Shown piece by piece: positions 17,640 to 26,666 of a stretch of DNA of 64,000 nucleotides. The first letter of the stretch is position 1. Each line of letters opens with the position of its first letter. Source of the stretch: JAMXLO01 sp963812505 (lineage in GTDB: Bacteria > Pseudomonadota > Alphaproteobacteria > Acetobacterales > Acetobacteraceae); NCBI GenBank assembly GCA_963812505.1, contig CAWEVM010000031.1, positions 62,001 through 126,000 of the forward strand, written 5' to 3'. The translations under genes were made by a program, and so were the position numbers. The notes beneath the pieces were generated by a model. The model did no database searches. It was not told the origin of the DNA and saw nothing but the letters and a program-made list of their open reading frames with translations.

Positions 17640-19589
17640 ATGATGAGTACTTCGAAGACTCGGCTGCTCGGCTGCGCTTCGCTGTTGGCAATCGCGAGCC
17701 TGGCTTGGGTTTCGAGCGCTCTGGCGGCACCGCCGCTCGGGCCTAACGATAACAACACCAAGACACCGATCAAGCACGTTATTGTGATTTATGGTGAAAA
17801 CCGCAGCTTCGACCACCTGTTCGCAACCTATGTCTCGCCGAGTGGTGACAAGGTGCAGAACCTGTTGTCCGAGGGCATCGTCAACGCAGACGGCTCGCCT
17901 GGCCCCAACTTCAAGCAGGGGCTGCAATACAAGGCGAGCGCTACCTCAAACTACAGCGTTGCTCCGATGAAGACTGGACCCTACACGACGCTGCCGCCGC
18001 CGAACACCGGTGGCGCACCGGAATCGGCCAGCAACGAAAGCCCGCCGCCATTCGCGACCATAGCGGCCGCTGCTGGCGTCGATTACGGGCTGCTGCCCCG
18101 CGACCTTATGCTGCTGACCACGGGGGCGACTGGTTTGCCGACTGATTCGGTGGACACACGCATCGACAACGTCAACAATTTGTCACCCGGGCCATTCCAG
18201 CTCACGCCCGGCGTGCCGTATGACGCCTACGCCAATAGCCCGGTGCATCGCTACTATCAGAACTACCAGCAGTCAGACTGCGACGTCAGCCACGCCACGA
18301 AGCAGAACCCGAGTGGCTGCCTGAGCGACCTGTTTCCCTGGGTCGAGGTGACGATTGGCGCCGGCAGCAACGGCAAGCCGCAGGTCCCGAACTTCAACGA
18401 TCAAAGCACCGGCGAAGGCGCCACTGCTATGGGCTTTTACAATGTCCAGCAGGGCGATATGCCATACTTCAAGCTGCTGGCCGATCGCTACACGCTCAGC
18501 GACAACTATCACCAGCCGGCGATGGGCGGCACAGGGCTGGACAGCATCATTGCGGGGTTCGCGGACGCGATCTGGTACACTGACGGCAAAGGCAACCCCG
18601 CGACACCACCAACCAATCAGATCGAAGATCCGGATGCGCAAGCCGGGACCAACAACTGGTACGCGCAGGACGGATATTCCGGCGGCACCTACAGCATGTG
18701 CGCCGATACCAACCAACCCGGGGTCGGCCCGGTGGTCAGCTACCTCCAGAGCCTGTCAACCAAGATCAATCCAAACTGCGAGCCCACTCACTATTACCTG
18801 CTGAACAACTATAATCCCGGATACTACGGCAATGGCACGGTGGCAGATGCCACTGCCAATCCGTTCACCGTTCCGCCGAGCCCGACGCCGAGTATCGGCA
18901 ATGTGCTGCTGGCCGCGCAGGTGTCGTTTCACTGGTATGGCGAGGGTTGGAACCAGTATGTCGACGACCCGAACAACCCAACCAATGTCTACTGCAACAT
19001 CTGCAATCCGTTCCAGTACCAGACTTCGATCATGACCAACGAGGCGCTGCGCACCTCGGTGAACAAGGACACCGCGGATCTCTACACCGACATTCAGGAC
19101 GGTATTCTGCCAGCCGTGTCGTTCGTGAAGCCCAGCGGTCTGAACGACGGCCATCCGGCCTCGTCGAAGTACAGCATCTTCGAAGCGTTCGTTCGCAAGA
19201 TCCTCGTAGAGCTACGACAGAAGCCGGACCTCTGGAAGTCCACCGCGGTATTCATCACCACCGATGAAGCGGGTGGCTACTACGACTCGGGATACATCCA
19301 GCCGCTGGACTTCTTCGGCGACGGTCCCCGGATTATGCTGCTGGTCGTGTCACCGTTCTCGACCGGCGGCCATATCAACCACAGCTACACCGACCACGTG
19401 TCCATCCTGAAGTTCATCGAGGCCAACTGGCAACTGCCGACAATCTCGCCACGCAGCAGGGACAACATGCCGAATCCGCAGCAGGACGCGAGCAATCCAT
19501 ACGTGCCAACCAACAGTCCGGCGATCGGCGACCTGATGGACGTTTTCCATTTCGACAACTCCAGCGGAGGCGATGGCAGCCAGGACTGA
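17640..19589 (+). CDS. secreted phosphoesterase, phospholipase C / acid phosphatase family
   Basis: The 649-residue protein has a signal peptide (residues about 1-29, ending SSALAAPP) and the phosphoesterase family core: HVIVIYGENRSFDHLF near the mature N-terminus, DRYTLSDNYHQPAMGGTGLD, FITTDEAGGYYDSGYIQP, and HSYTDHVSILKFIEANW. Family members hydrolyse phospholipids or phosphate monoesters in the periplasm or outside the cell. The gene sits between the lytic transglycosylase and gspI, so it is the best candidate substrate of this type II system. ATG at 17640 and 17643 are both possible. Exact substrate is unknown. The end overlaps the gspI frame by 17 bp. Confidence 0.85.
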   Translation: MMSTSKTRLLGCASLLAIASLAWVSSALAAPPLGPNDNNTKTPIKHVIVIYGENRSFDHLFATYVSPSGDKVQNLLSEGIVNADGSPGPNFKQGLQYKASATSNYSVAPMKTGPYTTLPPPNTGGAPESASNESPPPFATIAAAAGVDYGLLPRDLMLLTTGATGLPTDSVDTRIDNVNNLSPGPFQLTPGVPYDAYANSPVHRYYQNYQQSDCDVSHATKQNPSGCLSDLFPWVEVTIGAGSNGKPQVPNFNDQSTGEGATAMGFYNVQQGDMPYFKLLADRYTLSDNYHQPAMGGTGLDSIIAGFADAIWYTDGKGNPATPPTNQIEDPDAQAGTNNWYAQDGYSGGTYSMCADTNQPGVGPVVSYLQSLSTKINPNCEPTHYYLLNNYNPGYYGNGTVADATANPFTVPPSPTPSIGNVLLAAQVSFHWYGEGWNQYVDDPNNPTNVYCNICNPFQYQTSIMTNEALRTSVNKDTADLYTDIQDGILPAVSFVKPSGLNDGHPASSKYSIFEAFVRKILVELRQKPDLWKSTAVFITTDEAGGYYDSGYIQPLDFFGDGPRIMLLVVSPFSTGGHINHSYTDHVSILKFIEANWQLPTISPRSRDNMPNPQQDASNPYVPTNSPAIGDLMDVFHFDNSSGGDGSQD

Positions 19590-20073
19590 TGCGACCCTAA
19601 AGTCTCGGCCACCATCGGTAGCGGGGGAGCACCTTGCCCGGTGCTCCCCCGTTCGCGCGTCCGGCGAGTGCGGCTTTACTCTGCTGGAGGTCCTTGTCGC
19701 CTTCACCATCGCGGCGCTGGCCCTTGCCGTGCTGTTCAGCGCCGGTTTGTCCGGTCTGCAATCCACACAGACCGCGTCACATTATGAGCAGGCCATAGCG
19801 CGCGCCCGATCGCACCTGACCGCGGCCGTGCATGCCAGCCCTCTTGTGTCGGGCGACTGGCAGGGTGACGACGGAGGCGGCTTCCGCTGGCATTTACGTG
19901 TGGCGCCCGTCGCCAGCGCCACCGTCAAACCAGTCAACGCCGTGACCCTGCGTGGCTCGGCAAGTTTCCCGCTGACACTCTACGCGGTGACGGTATCGGT
20001 CGGGTGGCGCGACGGAGGTGTCGCACGCGAGGTGCGGCTCGACACCGAGCAGATCGGGCAGGGCACGCGATGA
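19573..20073 (+). CDS. gspI: type II secretion minor pseudopilin GspI
   Basis: The 166-residue frame contains the prepilin motif GFTLLEVLVAFTIAALALAV with Glu at +5, followed by a GspI-like globular part. GspI is part of the pseudopilus tip complex. The leader before the cleavage site is unusually long (about 33 residues), and no other in-frame ATG, GTG or TTG lies between 19573 and the motif. The leader-coding region also contains a strong hairpin (19623-19650), so either this start is right and the hairpin is read through, or the true start is non-canonical. It is followed by gspJ with a 4-bp overlap. Confidence 0.82.
   Translation: MAARTDATLKSRPPSVAGEHLARCSPVRASGECGFTLLEVLVAFTIAALALAVLFSAGLSGLQSTQTASHYEQAIARARSHLTAAVHASPLVSGDWQGDDGGGFRWHLRVAPVASATVKPVNAVTLRGSASFPLTLYAVTVSVGWRDGGVAREVRLDTEQIGQGTR
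19623..19650 (+). terminator. strong 11-bp-stem hairpin after the phosphoesterase gene
   Basis: GGGGGAGCACC pairs perfectly with GGTGCTCCCCC around a TTGCCC loop, beginning 34 bp after the phosphoesterase stop. No T tract follows, so it may be a partial terminator, an mRNA-stabilising hairpin or an attenuator that lets cargo be made in excess of gspI-J-K. It lies inside the presumed leader-coding part of gspI. Confidence 0.5.
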
Positions 20074-20669
20074 GAAGATCGGCGCCCGTCCGGCAGGCGA
20101 ATGGCTTCACCTTGCTCGAGCTCCTCGTCGCATTGACGGTACTCGGCTTCCTGCTCGTGGGGCTTGCGCAGGGCGTACATTTCGGCCTCCTCGCCTGGCG
20201 CGCCGGAGTGCGACTGACCAACAGCAACGATGACTTCAATACGCTCGACGGCACGCTGCGACATCTGATCGAAGGCGCTGACCCAGGCGATGATCTTGAT
20301 CCCGCGCCGTTCGTCGGCAGCAGTGACAGGCTGGATTGCATTACGGCGTTGCCCAGCGTGGGTGATCCGACGGGTAGCCGACGCATGCAGGCCACACTGC
20401 TGGTGGATTCGAGGCATCGGCTTGTGCTGCGCTGGCTCCCTTATCTGCATGCCAAGCGAGTGGGGCCACTGCCGCCGCCGACGGACACCGAATTGCTGCG
20501 CGGTGTGTCACGGATGGAGCTGGCATTCTGGCGTCCAGGCGGTGGTTGGGTCGGTGCGTGGCGCGCACCTAGTCTGCCGACGCTGGTTCGCATCAGCCTA
20601 AGATTTCCTGCTGGCGACGCGCGTCACTGGCCGGACATCGTGGCGGCGCCACTGCTTGATCCGCCATGA
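20070..20669 (+). CDS. gspJ: type II secretion minor pseudopilin GspJ
   Basis: The 199-residue protein starts at ATG 20070, overlapping the gspI stop by 4 bp. The leader MRRSAPVRQANG is followed by FTLLELLVALTVLGFLLVGL with Glu at +5. The C-terminal part (MELAFWRPGGGWVGAW, then PTLVRISLRFPAG) matches GspJ. It forms the tip trimer with GspI and GspK. Confidence 0.87.
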   Translation: MRRSAPVRQANGFTLLELLVALTVLGFLLVGLAQGVHFGLLAWRAGVRLTNSNDDFNTLDGTLRHLIEGADPGDDLDPAPFVGSSDRLDCITALPSVGDPTGSRRMQATLLVDSRHRLVLRWLPYLHAKRVGPLPPPTDTELLRGVSRMELAFWRPGGGWVGAWRAPSLPTLVRISLRFPAGDARHWPDIVAAPLLDPP

Positions 20670-21484
20670 GCCGCGGCAAGACCCGCGAGCGCGGTTTCGC
20701 GCTGCTGATCGTGCTGTGGACGCTGGGTCTGTTGGCGTTGCTTGGAATGCAACTGCTGGCCACCGCGCGGCAGGACACACAGCTTGCGCGCAATCTGGTG
20801 GATGCCGCCGAGCTGGAAGCGGCGGCAAATGGCGCCGTGCAACAGGCGATCTTCGCGAACCTCGATCCGTCGAACAAGCACTGGGATGCGGATAGCATCA
20901 CGCGGGTGGTCCGAGTTGGACGCGTCCCTGTAGTAGTGCAAGTGGATGACGAGGCGGAGAAGGTCAATCCGAACATCGCCTCGGTGGCGCTGCTACAGGC
21001 GCTGATGACAGCGCTCGGCACTGATCGTGCCATTGCCGCCGGGGTGGCAGCCTCGATTGCCGAGTGGCGCCAGGCGTCGGCAGTGGCTGGCCGCTCGGAC
21101 GCGGTCACGGCGCTCTATGTTGCAGCGCGGCGCGAATACTCGCCGCCTGGAACGCCCTTTACCAACCTGGATGAGCTTGAAGCAGTGTTCGGCATGTCGC
21201 CTGACCTGCTGGCCCGCCTGCGCCCCCACCTGACAATATACACCGACGGTGATCCGGACATGGCGACCCGCGATCCGGTGGTCGCACAGGCCCTTGTGTT
21301 GGCGGGACAAGGCGGTGCGGTTGGTGTGGAAGGTGTCGCAGGATTGGTGTCGATCACAGCTGATGCTCGGGGGCGAGGCCGCACACATTTTACCGTGCAC
21401 GTAGTTGTACGAACGAACGCGCGCGCGGAAGGACGACGATACGAAATCCTGGCCCATGAACGATACTGGAGCAGTGCATCATAG
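20666..21484 (+). CDS. gspK: type II secretion minor pseudopilin GspK
   Basis: The 272-residue protein starts with the leader MSRGKTRERG followed by FALLIVLWTLGLLALLGM. As usual for GspK, the +5 position is not Glu. The large helical insert (VNPNIASVALLQALMTALG, SIAEWRQA, FTNLDELEAVFGMSPDLLARLRPHL) is characteristic of GspK. It caps the pseudopilus. The start overlaps gspJ by 4 bp. Confidence 0.88.
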   Translation: MSRGKTRERGFALLIVLWTLGLLALLGMQLLATARQDTQLARNLVDAAELEAAANGAVQQAIFANLDPSNKHWDADSITRVVRVGRVPVVVQVDDEAEKVNPNIASVALLQALMTALGTDRAIAAGVAASIAEWRQASAVAGRSDAVTALYVAARREYSPPGTPFTNLDELEAVFGMSPDLLARLRPHLTIYTDGDPDMATRDPVVAQALVLAGQGGAVGVEGVAGLVSITADARGRGRTHFTVHVVVRTNARAEGRRYEILAHERYWSSAS

Positions 21485-21799
21485 GGCAGGACACAAGTAG
21501 TAGACGATGCAACTGCGTGATTATTTGATCGCTGCCGGGTTAGCATTAATGTTACTTGAGGAATTGATTGGCCGTGTGTCACATGGCCGAAACGGTAACA
21601 GCCGCAGCCCTGTAAAAATTAGCAGAGCCCTATTGTTGTGATCCGGTAGGGAGGCGGGATCATGGATAGCAGACAGCGCTTGCGTCTGCTTACAATGGTC
21701 TCGCCCTTACGACGACCGGAGCGTCCTTGAGAGCCTGAGCATCGCTGCAGATTGCGCGGTGCGTGCGCTGTGCGTCAAACGTGAAAGGGGAGGAGAGTT
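21485..21799 (+). other. intergenic region upstream of the beta-propeller pseudogene
   Basis: The 315 bp between gspK and the pseudogene have lower GC in the first half (around 21520-21570) and contain a 19-bp near-palindrome at 21570-21588. A good ribosome site (GGGGAGGAGAG) lies directly before ATG 21800. A promoter is likely somewhere here, but I cannot place -35 and -10 boxes with confidence. No convincing gene is seen. Confidence 0.4.
21570..21588. promoter_or_regulatory. 19-bp near-palindrome
   Basis: GGCCGTGTGTCACATGGCC is symmetric except at one base pair and the centre. It lies about 210 bp upstream of the beta-propeller pseudogene and may be an operator or short hairpin. No known regulator consensus is matched. 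Confidence 0.25.
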
Positions 21800-23117
21800 A
21801 TGACCGTGAATTGCTTCGGAAACGGGTTCGTGAGTCGTTCTGGGAGGGCATCTTTATTGCTGGGTACCACGATGGCCGGGGCACTCTTGCTGGCAGGCAC
21901 CGTCGCAACCCGCGCCGACGAGCACATGGTGCTGGTCGATCAGATCCCTGTGCCGGGTGGGGTCGTCCCCCAGTCCGCTTGTGTGCCCGGAACGGGCCTC
22001 GGGGCGTTCGATATCAGCTTCGTTGACCCGAAGACTGATCTCTATGTCCTTTCGGATCGCACCAACGCCGGGGTCGATTTCTTCGATGCCAGCGACGATA
22101 CGTTCATTGGCCGCGTCGGCGGCTTTCAGGGCGTCAAGTGCACTACCGCCACTCCGCCGGCAGCACGGCAGCAAATAACAGCATATCGGGACCCGACGGC
22201 GTCATCATTGTCGATGGCAATACAGTCTGGGCGGGTGATGGTGACAGCACGCTCAAGGTAATCGATATCAAAACATTCAGGATTACCGACACCATTGCGG
22301 TCATCGACCCGACGGACCCGAACGTGAAGATGCGCGTCGATGAGATGGCGTAGGATTCGCATGATCACATCCTGGCGGCCGCGAACAATGCCAATACGCC
22401 GCCGTTCATAACGCTGGTCAACACTAACACCCACAAAATACTTGGGCAGATTATCTTCGACACGGCCCACGCCGGCGTCGACGCTCAAAACGGCATCGAG
22501 CAGTCGCAGTGGTCGCCACAGACCGGCTTGTTCTATGTCTCCGTGCCGCAGTTGGGCCCCGATCCCGCGCAAGGTGGCGTCTCGGTGATCGATCCGAGCA
22601 GCATGCAGGTTATCGCGACCTATCCGGTGCAGAACTGCTCACCAGCCGGTCTCGCGCTCGGCCCGCGTCATGAGGCGCTAATCGGTTGCGGCTCCGCGTT
22701 CGGAACGCCCCCCTCCACCCAGTCGACTCATCATCAATCTCGACACCGGAGACGTCCTGGCAAGCATCCCGGCCGGTGGGAACGACGAAGTGTGGTTCGA
22801 TCCCGCATCGCAACACTACTACCTTGCCGCACGCAGCAATGTGGACCCCAGCAGCGGCAAGGTTGACGCCGATCCTAGGCACTGTCGACGCGAATACGTT
22901 CATGTTTGATGGTGGCGTGCCGACATCAACGACCGCGCACTCGGTCGCGGCCGATAAGTTCTCCCACCATGTCTTTGTGCCGATCGGCTTTGTGCCGACG
23001 GGCAGCGCGACAGGCACGGATCCAACCAATCCCTGTCCGGCGAATGGCTGTATCGCCGTCTACATACCGTCGTCTATCGACGATGACGACCTCGGTGCGC
23101 GGCTGGCCAGGCGCTAG
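21800..23117 (+). pseudogene. secreted beta-propeller protein, decayed
   Basis: The locus starts well (strong ribosome site, N-terminal membrane or signal segment MAGALLLAGTVATRAD) and then reads as a YVTN/SMP-type beta-propeller in alternating frames. Segments include GAFDISFVDPKTDLYVLSD, SISGPDGVIIVDGNTVWAGD, GLFYVSVPQLGPDPAQGG, INLDTGDVLASIPAGGNDEV, and FSHHVFVPIGFVPTGSATG. Frame changes are needed near 22139, 22715 and 22865, and a TAG at 22351 interrupts an otherwise conserved stretch (DEMA-stop-DSHDHILAAANN). The gene lies inside the T2SS cluster, so it was probably an exported protein. With four lesions, decay is more likely than sequence error. Confidence 0.75.
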
Positions 23118-23129
23118 ATCAAGGGTTGG

Positions 23130-23159
23130 AACGCCGCTGTCAGAACGGACAGCGGCGTT
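23130..23159 (+). terminator. 12-bp-stem hairpin after the propeller pseudogene
   Basis: AACGCCGCTGTC pairs perfectly with GACAGCGGCGTT around AGAACG, 12 bp after the pseudogene's last stop. It is a good candidate terminator even though only a weak pyrimidine tail follows. It would separate gspG from upstream transcription. Confidence 0.6.
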
Positions 23160-23350
23160 CTCCGCCAAATCCTCTTCCGATCCCTTGGGGAGCCGCATCG
23201 CCCGCGCTCGCAGTCGCGCCGGGGCCAGGTCATGACGTTTGCCTCGCCACTTGCTATCGTTGTTGGCGTCGGTTGGCGGTCTGCGCGGTGGATTATGGGT
23301 CCAGCCAGCCTCGCTCATAGGACCGATGCATCGCAACGACGGAGCAGGAG

Positions 23351-23815
23351 TTGAAAAAGGTCCGACCCCTCAGCATCTCATCGTGCCCAAGGCCTGAGTC
23401 CTCAGAGGATACGCGTGAGGCCGGTTTCACGCTTCTCGAGATATTGGTGGTCATCACCATCATCGGACTCCTCATCGGCCTGGTCGCACCTGCGGCGTTG
23501 CGCCAACTGAGCGGGGCGCGCTTGTCCGTAGCCAAGCAATCCATCGAACGACTTTCGAGCGTGCTCGACCTGTATGATCTCGATATGGGCTCCTATCCCA
23601 CGACCGAACAGGGGCTTGCGGCGCTGGTGAAAAGGCCAGCAGGCGCCGAGAATTGGAATGGTCCTTATCTCAAGGGTGATACAGTGCCGCTCGACCCCTG
23701 GAGCCGTGCCTACACTTACCGAAGCCCGTCCGAGCGCGCGCAACACGATTACGACCTTTGCTCCAGTGGTCCCAACGGCGAGCAAAGTCAGGCCGCCATG
23801 ATCTGCAACCCATAA
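23351..23815 (+). CDS. gspG: type II secretion major pseudopilin GspG
   Basis: The 154-residue protein has a long basic leader ending in G, then FTLLEILVVITIIGLLIGLV with Glu at +5. The C-terminal GspG signature is clear: LYDLDMGSYPTTEQGLAALV, NWNGPYLKGDTVPLDPW, and YDLCSSGPNG. GspG is the main subunit of the pseudopilus. It starts at TTG 23351 after a GGAGCAGGAG ribosome site. The major pseudopilin usually lies next to gspF or gspH; here it is at the far end, behind a pseudogene and a hairpin, so it probably has its own promoter in 23160-23350. Confidence 0.92.
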   Translation: MKKVRPLSISSCPRPESSEDTREAGFTLLEILVVITIIGLLIGLVAPAALRQLSGARLSVAKQSIERLSSVLDLYDLDMGSYPTTEQGLAALVKRPAGAENWNGPYLKGDTVPLDPWSRAYTYRSPSERAQHDYDLCSSGPNGEQSQAAMICNP

Positions 23816-24120
23816 TCGGCGACGGCTTAAGGACGCAGAGGGATCAAGGCTTCGCAGACCGCTCAGCGCACGCACGATAGCCGGGAGGGTCGCAACTCCC
23901 TCACCCTGCGTCGCTTGGTGACATTTGCCGGCGATGGCGTCCACCTGGGCTGGATTTGCCCATTCTCGACTGGCCGGCGTTGAAGGAAATGCCCTCGGCG
24001 TCGAGAGCGCCCGGCATTGGTGCACCACGACCGTCTGGTTCTGCGGGGAGGCGTGGGTTTCGTGCCCGATCGGCTGGCGGTTAACCCATTCTTTCCACTC
24101 TTGCCCGAACTATCGCCGTC
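23816..24120. other. intergenic region between gspG and glgP
   Basis: About 305 bp with no supported gene. A small GGGAG/CTCCC hairpin near 23883-23900 might help to end gspG transcription. Short frames here read like random translation. The glgP promoter should lie in the second half. Confidence 0.35.
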
Positions 24121-26610
24121 ATGAGCTCGGCCCTGATCTCCAGCGCGGATGCGTCGCGCATTCTGATCCCTGCGGAAGACGAAGACGTCGCCGCACTCCG
24201 TCAGAGCGTGGTCCATAAGCTGACCTACGCGGTCGGCCGCGATCCCATTGTCGCCACCGACTGGGACTGGTTCATCGCGGCCGCGCTCGCCGTGCGCGAC
24301 CACGTGCTCGAGCGCTGGATGGCCTCGACCCGCAACAACTACGTTTCCAAGGGCAAGCGCGTCTATTACCTGTCGCTGGAGTTCCTGATCGGCCGGCTGC
24401 TGCACGACTCCCTCAACAATCTCGGCCTGGTCGATCGCATGCGAGCGGCACTTGCCGAGCTTGGCGTCGACTATAACCGGCTGCGCGATATCGAGCACGA
24501 CGCAGCGCTGGGCAATGGCGGCCTCGGGCGGCTGGCCGCCTGCTTCATGGAGAGCATGGCCACGCTTTCCATCGCCGCACATGGCTATGGCATCCGCTAC
24601 GATCATGGCATGTTCCGTCAGGTCATCCAGGATGGTTGGCAGCAGGAATATCCCGAGAACTGGCTGACCTTCGGCAATCCGTGGGAGATCACACGGCCGG
24701 ATGCCAGCCATCAGATCGGCTTCGGCGGCATTGTCGAGGCCCGGTCGAGGGCGGACGGTGGCGCGCAGCACATCTGGCATCCGGCAGAAACCGTCGATGC
24801 GGTCGCCTACGATACGCCGGTGATCGGGTGGCGCGGGCGTTTCGTCAACACCCTACGGCTGTGGTCCGCACGGGCGGAGAATCCGCTGCGGCTCGATACG
24901 TTCAATCGCGGCGACCATATCGGCGCGCTGGAAGCACGCGACCGAGCCAATGCCATCTCTCAGGTACTCTACCCGAGCGACGATACGCCGGCGGGACAGG
25001 AGCTGCGGCTGCGCCAGGAATACTTCTTCACCGCAGCCTCGCTCCTGGATCTCGTCGCGCGGCATATGCGCCAGCAGAATGGCGACATCCGCATCCTGCC
25101 CGACAAGGTCGCGATCCAGTTGAACGACACGCACCCGGCGATCGCAGTCGCCGAGCTGATGCGCATCCTGATTGATCTGCACAACATTCCCTGGGACGAG
25201 GCGTGGCAGATCACGACGGCCACGATCTCCTATACCAACCATACGCTGCTGCCGGAGGCGCTGGAGAGCTGGCCCGTTTCCCTGATGGAGCGGCTGCTGC
25301 CGCGCCACATGCAGATCGTGTATCAGATCAATCGCCTGCATCTCGATGCGGTCTGCGCCCTGCCAAGGAGTGACGGACCGCCGCTCGGGGAGCTTTCTCT
25401 GATCGATGACAATGCCGGCCGGCGCGTGCGCATGAGCTCGCTCGCCTTCCTCGGATCGCACAAGGTTAACGGTGTTTCCGCACTGCACACCGAGCTGATG
25501 CGACAGACCGTGTTCCGTGAGCTGCATCGGCTGTATCCGGACCGCATCGTCAACAAGACCAACGGCATCACGATGCGGCGCTGGCTGTTCGCTGCCAACC
25601 CGGAGCTGACCGGCCTGCTTACCGACGTTGTCGGCGAACGCGTGCTGGACGATGCGGATGCGTTGGCTGATTTCGCCGCCGTCGCGGACGATACCGCGGT
25701 TCAAGAACGGTTCGCGAGAATTCGTCGTGCCAACAAGCAGGCGCTGGCGAAACTGGTAGCAGACCGGATGCAGATCGCGTTGGATCCCGACGCGTTGTTC
25801 GACGTGCATATCAAGCGCATCCACGAATACAAACGCCAACTGCTCAATATTCTCGAGACGATTGCTCTGTACAACGAGATGCGTGCGCGGCCGGTGTCCA
25901 ATTGGGTGCCGCGGGTGAAGATATTCGCCGGCAAGGCCGCAGCCAGCTATCATCGCGCGAAGCTGATCATCAAGCTGATCAACGATGTGGCCAACGTGAT
26001 CAACGGTGATCCCGCGGTCCACGGACTGCTGAAGGTCGTGTTCATCCCTGACTACAATGTCAGCCTCGCTGAGATGATCATTCCCGCCTCCGATCTGTCC
26101 GAGCAGATTTCGACCGCGGGCATGGAGGCATCCGGCACAGGCAACATGAAGCTGGCGTTGAACGGCGCGCTGACGATCGGGACGCTGGACGGTGCCAATA
26201 TCGAGATCCGCGAACGGGTCGGCGACGACAACATCTTTATCTTCGGTCTCACCGCGGAGGAGGTTGTCGAGCGCCGTCGGCGCGGACCAGGCGCGCGAGA
26301 GACGGTTGCGAGACTGCCGGTGCTGCAGGAGGTCTTGGACGCGATCTCATATGGCGTGTTCTCACCAGACGAGCCTCAGAGGTATCGTGAGCTGATCGAT
26401 GAGCTGACTGGCAACGACCACTTCATGGTGACCGCCGACTTCGCCGCCTTTGCTGCGATGCAGGGCATGGTGGCGGCGCGGTGGCACGATCGGCGTGCCT
26501 GGTGGCGTTCGAGCGTGCTGAACACAGCACGTGTCGGCTGGTTCTCCTCCGATCGCGCGATTCGCGAATACGCCGCGGACATCTGGAACGTGGAGCCGCG
26601 CACCTTGTAG
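24121..26610 (+). CDS. glgP: glycogen/alpha-glucan phosphorylase
   Basis: The 829-residue enzyme removes glucose-1-phosphate from alpha-1,4-glucans using PLP. Family marks run through the chain: NNYVSKGKRVYYLSLEFLIG, EHDAALGNGGLGRLAACFM, IQLNDTHPAIAVAELMR, NKTNGITMRRWL, and the PLP-lysine region EASGTGNMKLALNGALTIG near residue 680. Length is normal. It starts at ATG 24121. No other glycogen gene is nearby. The amidohydrolase gene begins 56 bp downstream, perhaps on the same transcript although unrelated in function. Confidence 0.95.
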   Translation: MSSALISSADASRILIPAEDEDVAALRQSVVHKLTYAVGRDPIVATDWDWFIAAALAVRDHVLERWMASTRNNYVSKGKRVYYLSLEFLIGRLLHDSLNNLGLVDRMRAALAELGVDYNRLRDIEHDAALGNGGLGRLAACFMESMATLSIAAHGYGIRYDHGMFRQVIQDGWQQEYPENWLTFGNPWEITRPDASHQIGFGGIVEARSRADGGAQHIWHPAETVDAVAYDTPVIGWRGRFVNTLRLWSARAENPLRLDTFNRGDHIGALEARDRANAISQVLYPSDDTPAGQELRLRQEYFFTAASLLDLVARHMRQQNGDIRILPDKVAIQLNDTHPAIAVAELMRILIDLHNIPWDEAWQITTATISYTNHTLLPEALESWPVSLMERLLPRHMQIVYQINRLHLDAVCALPRSDGPPLGELSLIDDNAGRRVRMSSLAFLGSHKVNGVSALHTELMRQTVFRELHRLYPDRIVNKTNGITMRRWLFAANPELTGLLTDVVGERVLDDADALADFAAVADDTAVQERFARIRRANKQALAKLVADRMQIALDPDALFDVHIKRIHEYKRQLLNILETIALYNEMRARPVSNWVPRVKIFAGKAAASYHRAKLIIKLINDVANVINGDPAVHGLLKVVFIPDYNVSLAEMIIPASDLSEQISTAGMEASGTGNMKLALNGALTIGTLDGANIEIRERVGDDNIFIFGLTAEEVVERRRRGPGARETVARLPVLQEVLDAISYGVFSPDEPQRYRELIDELTGNDHFMVTADFAAFAAMQGMVAARWHDRRAWWRSSVLNTARVGWFSSDRAIREYAADIWNVEPRTL

Positions 26611-26666
26611 GGATTGCGCGCCCCCATCCGTCGCGCCAGCATCGCCGCGACGGAGGAGGGAGCGCG

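Noticed and set aside
21662..21730. 22-codon open frame with a good ribosome site between gspK and the propeller pseudogene
   Set aside because: Too short to judge; its sequence shows no leader-peptide features such as repeated regulatory codons followed by a clear attenuator.
23925..24218. 97-codon frame between gspG and glgP
   Set aside because: It runs into glgP in another frame and its translation looks random.
24853..26022. 389-codon minus-strand frame within glgP
   Set aside because: Antisense to intact phosphorylase motifs.
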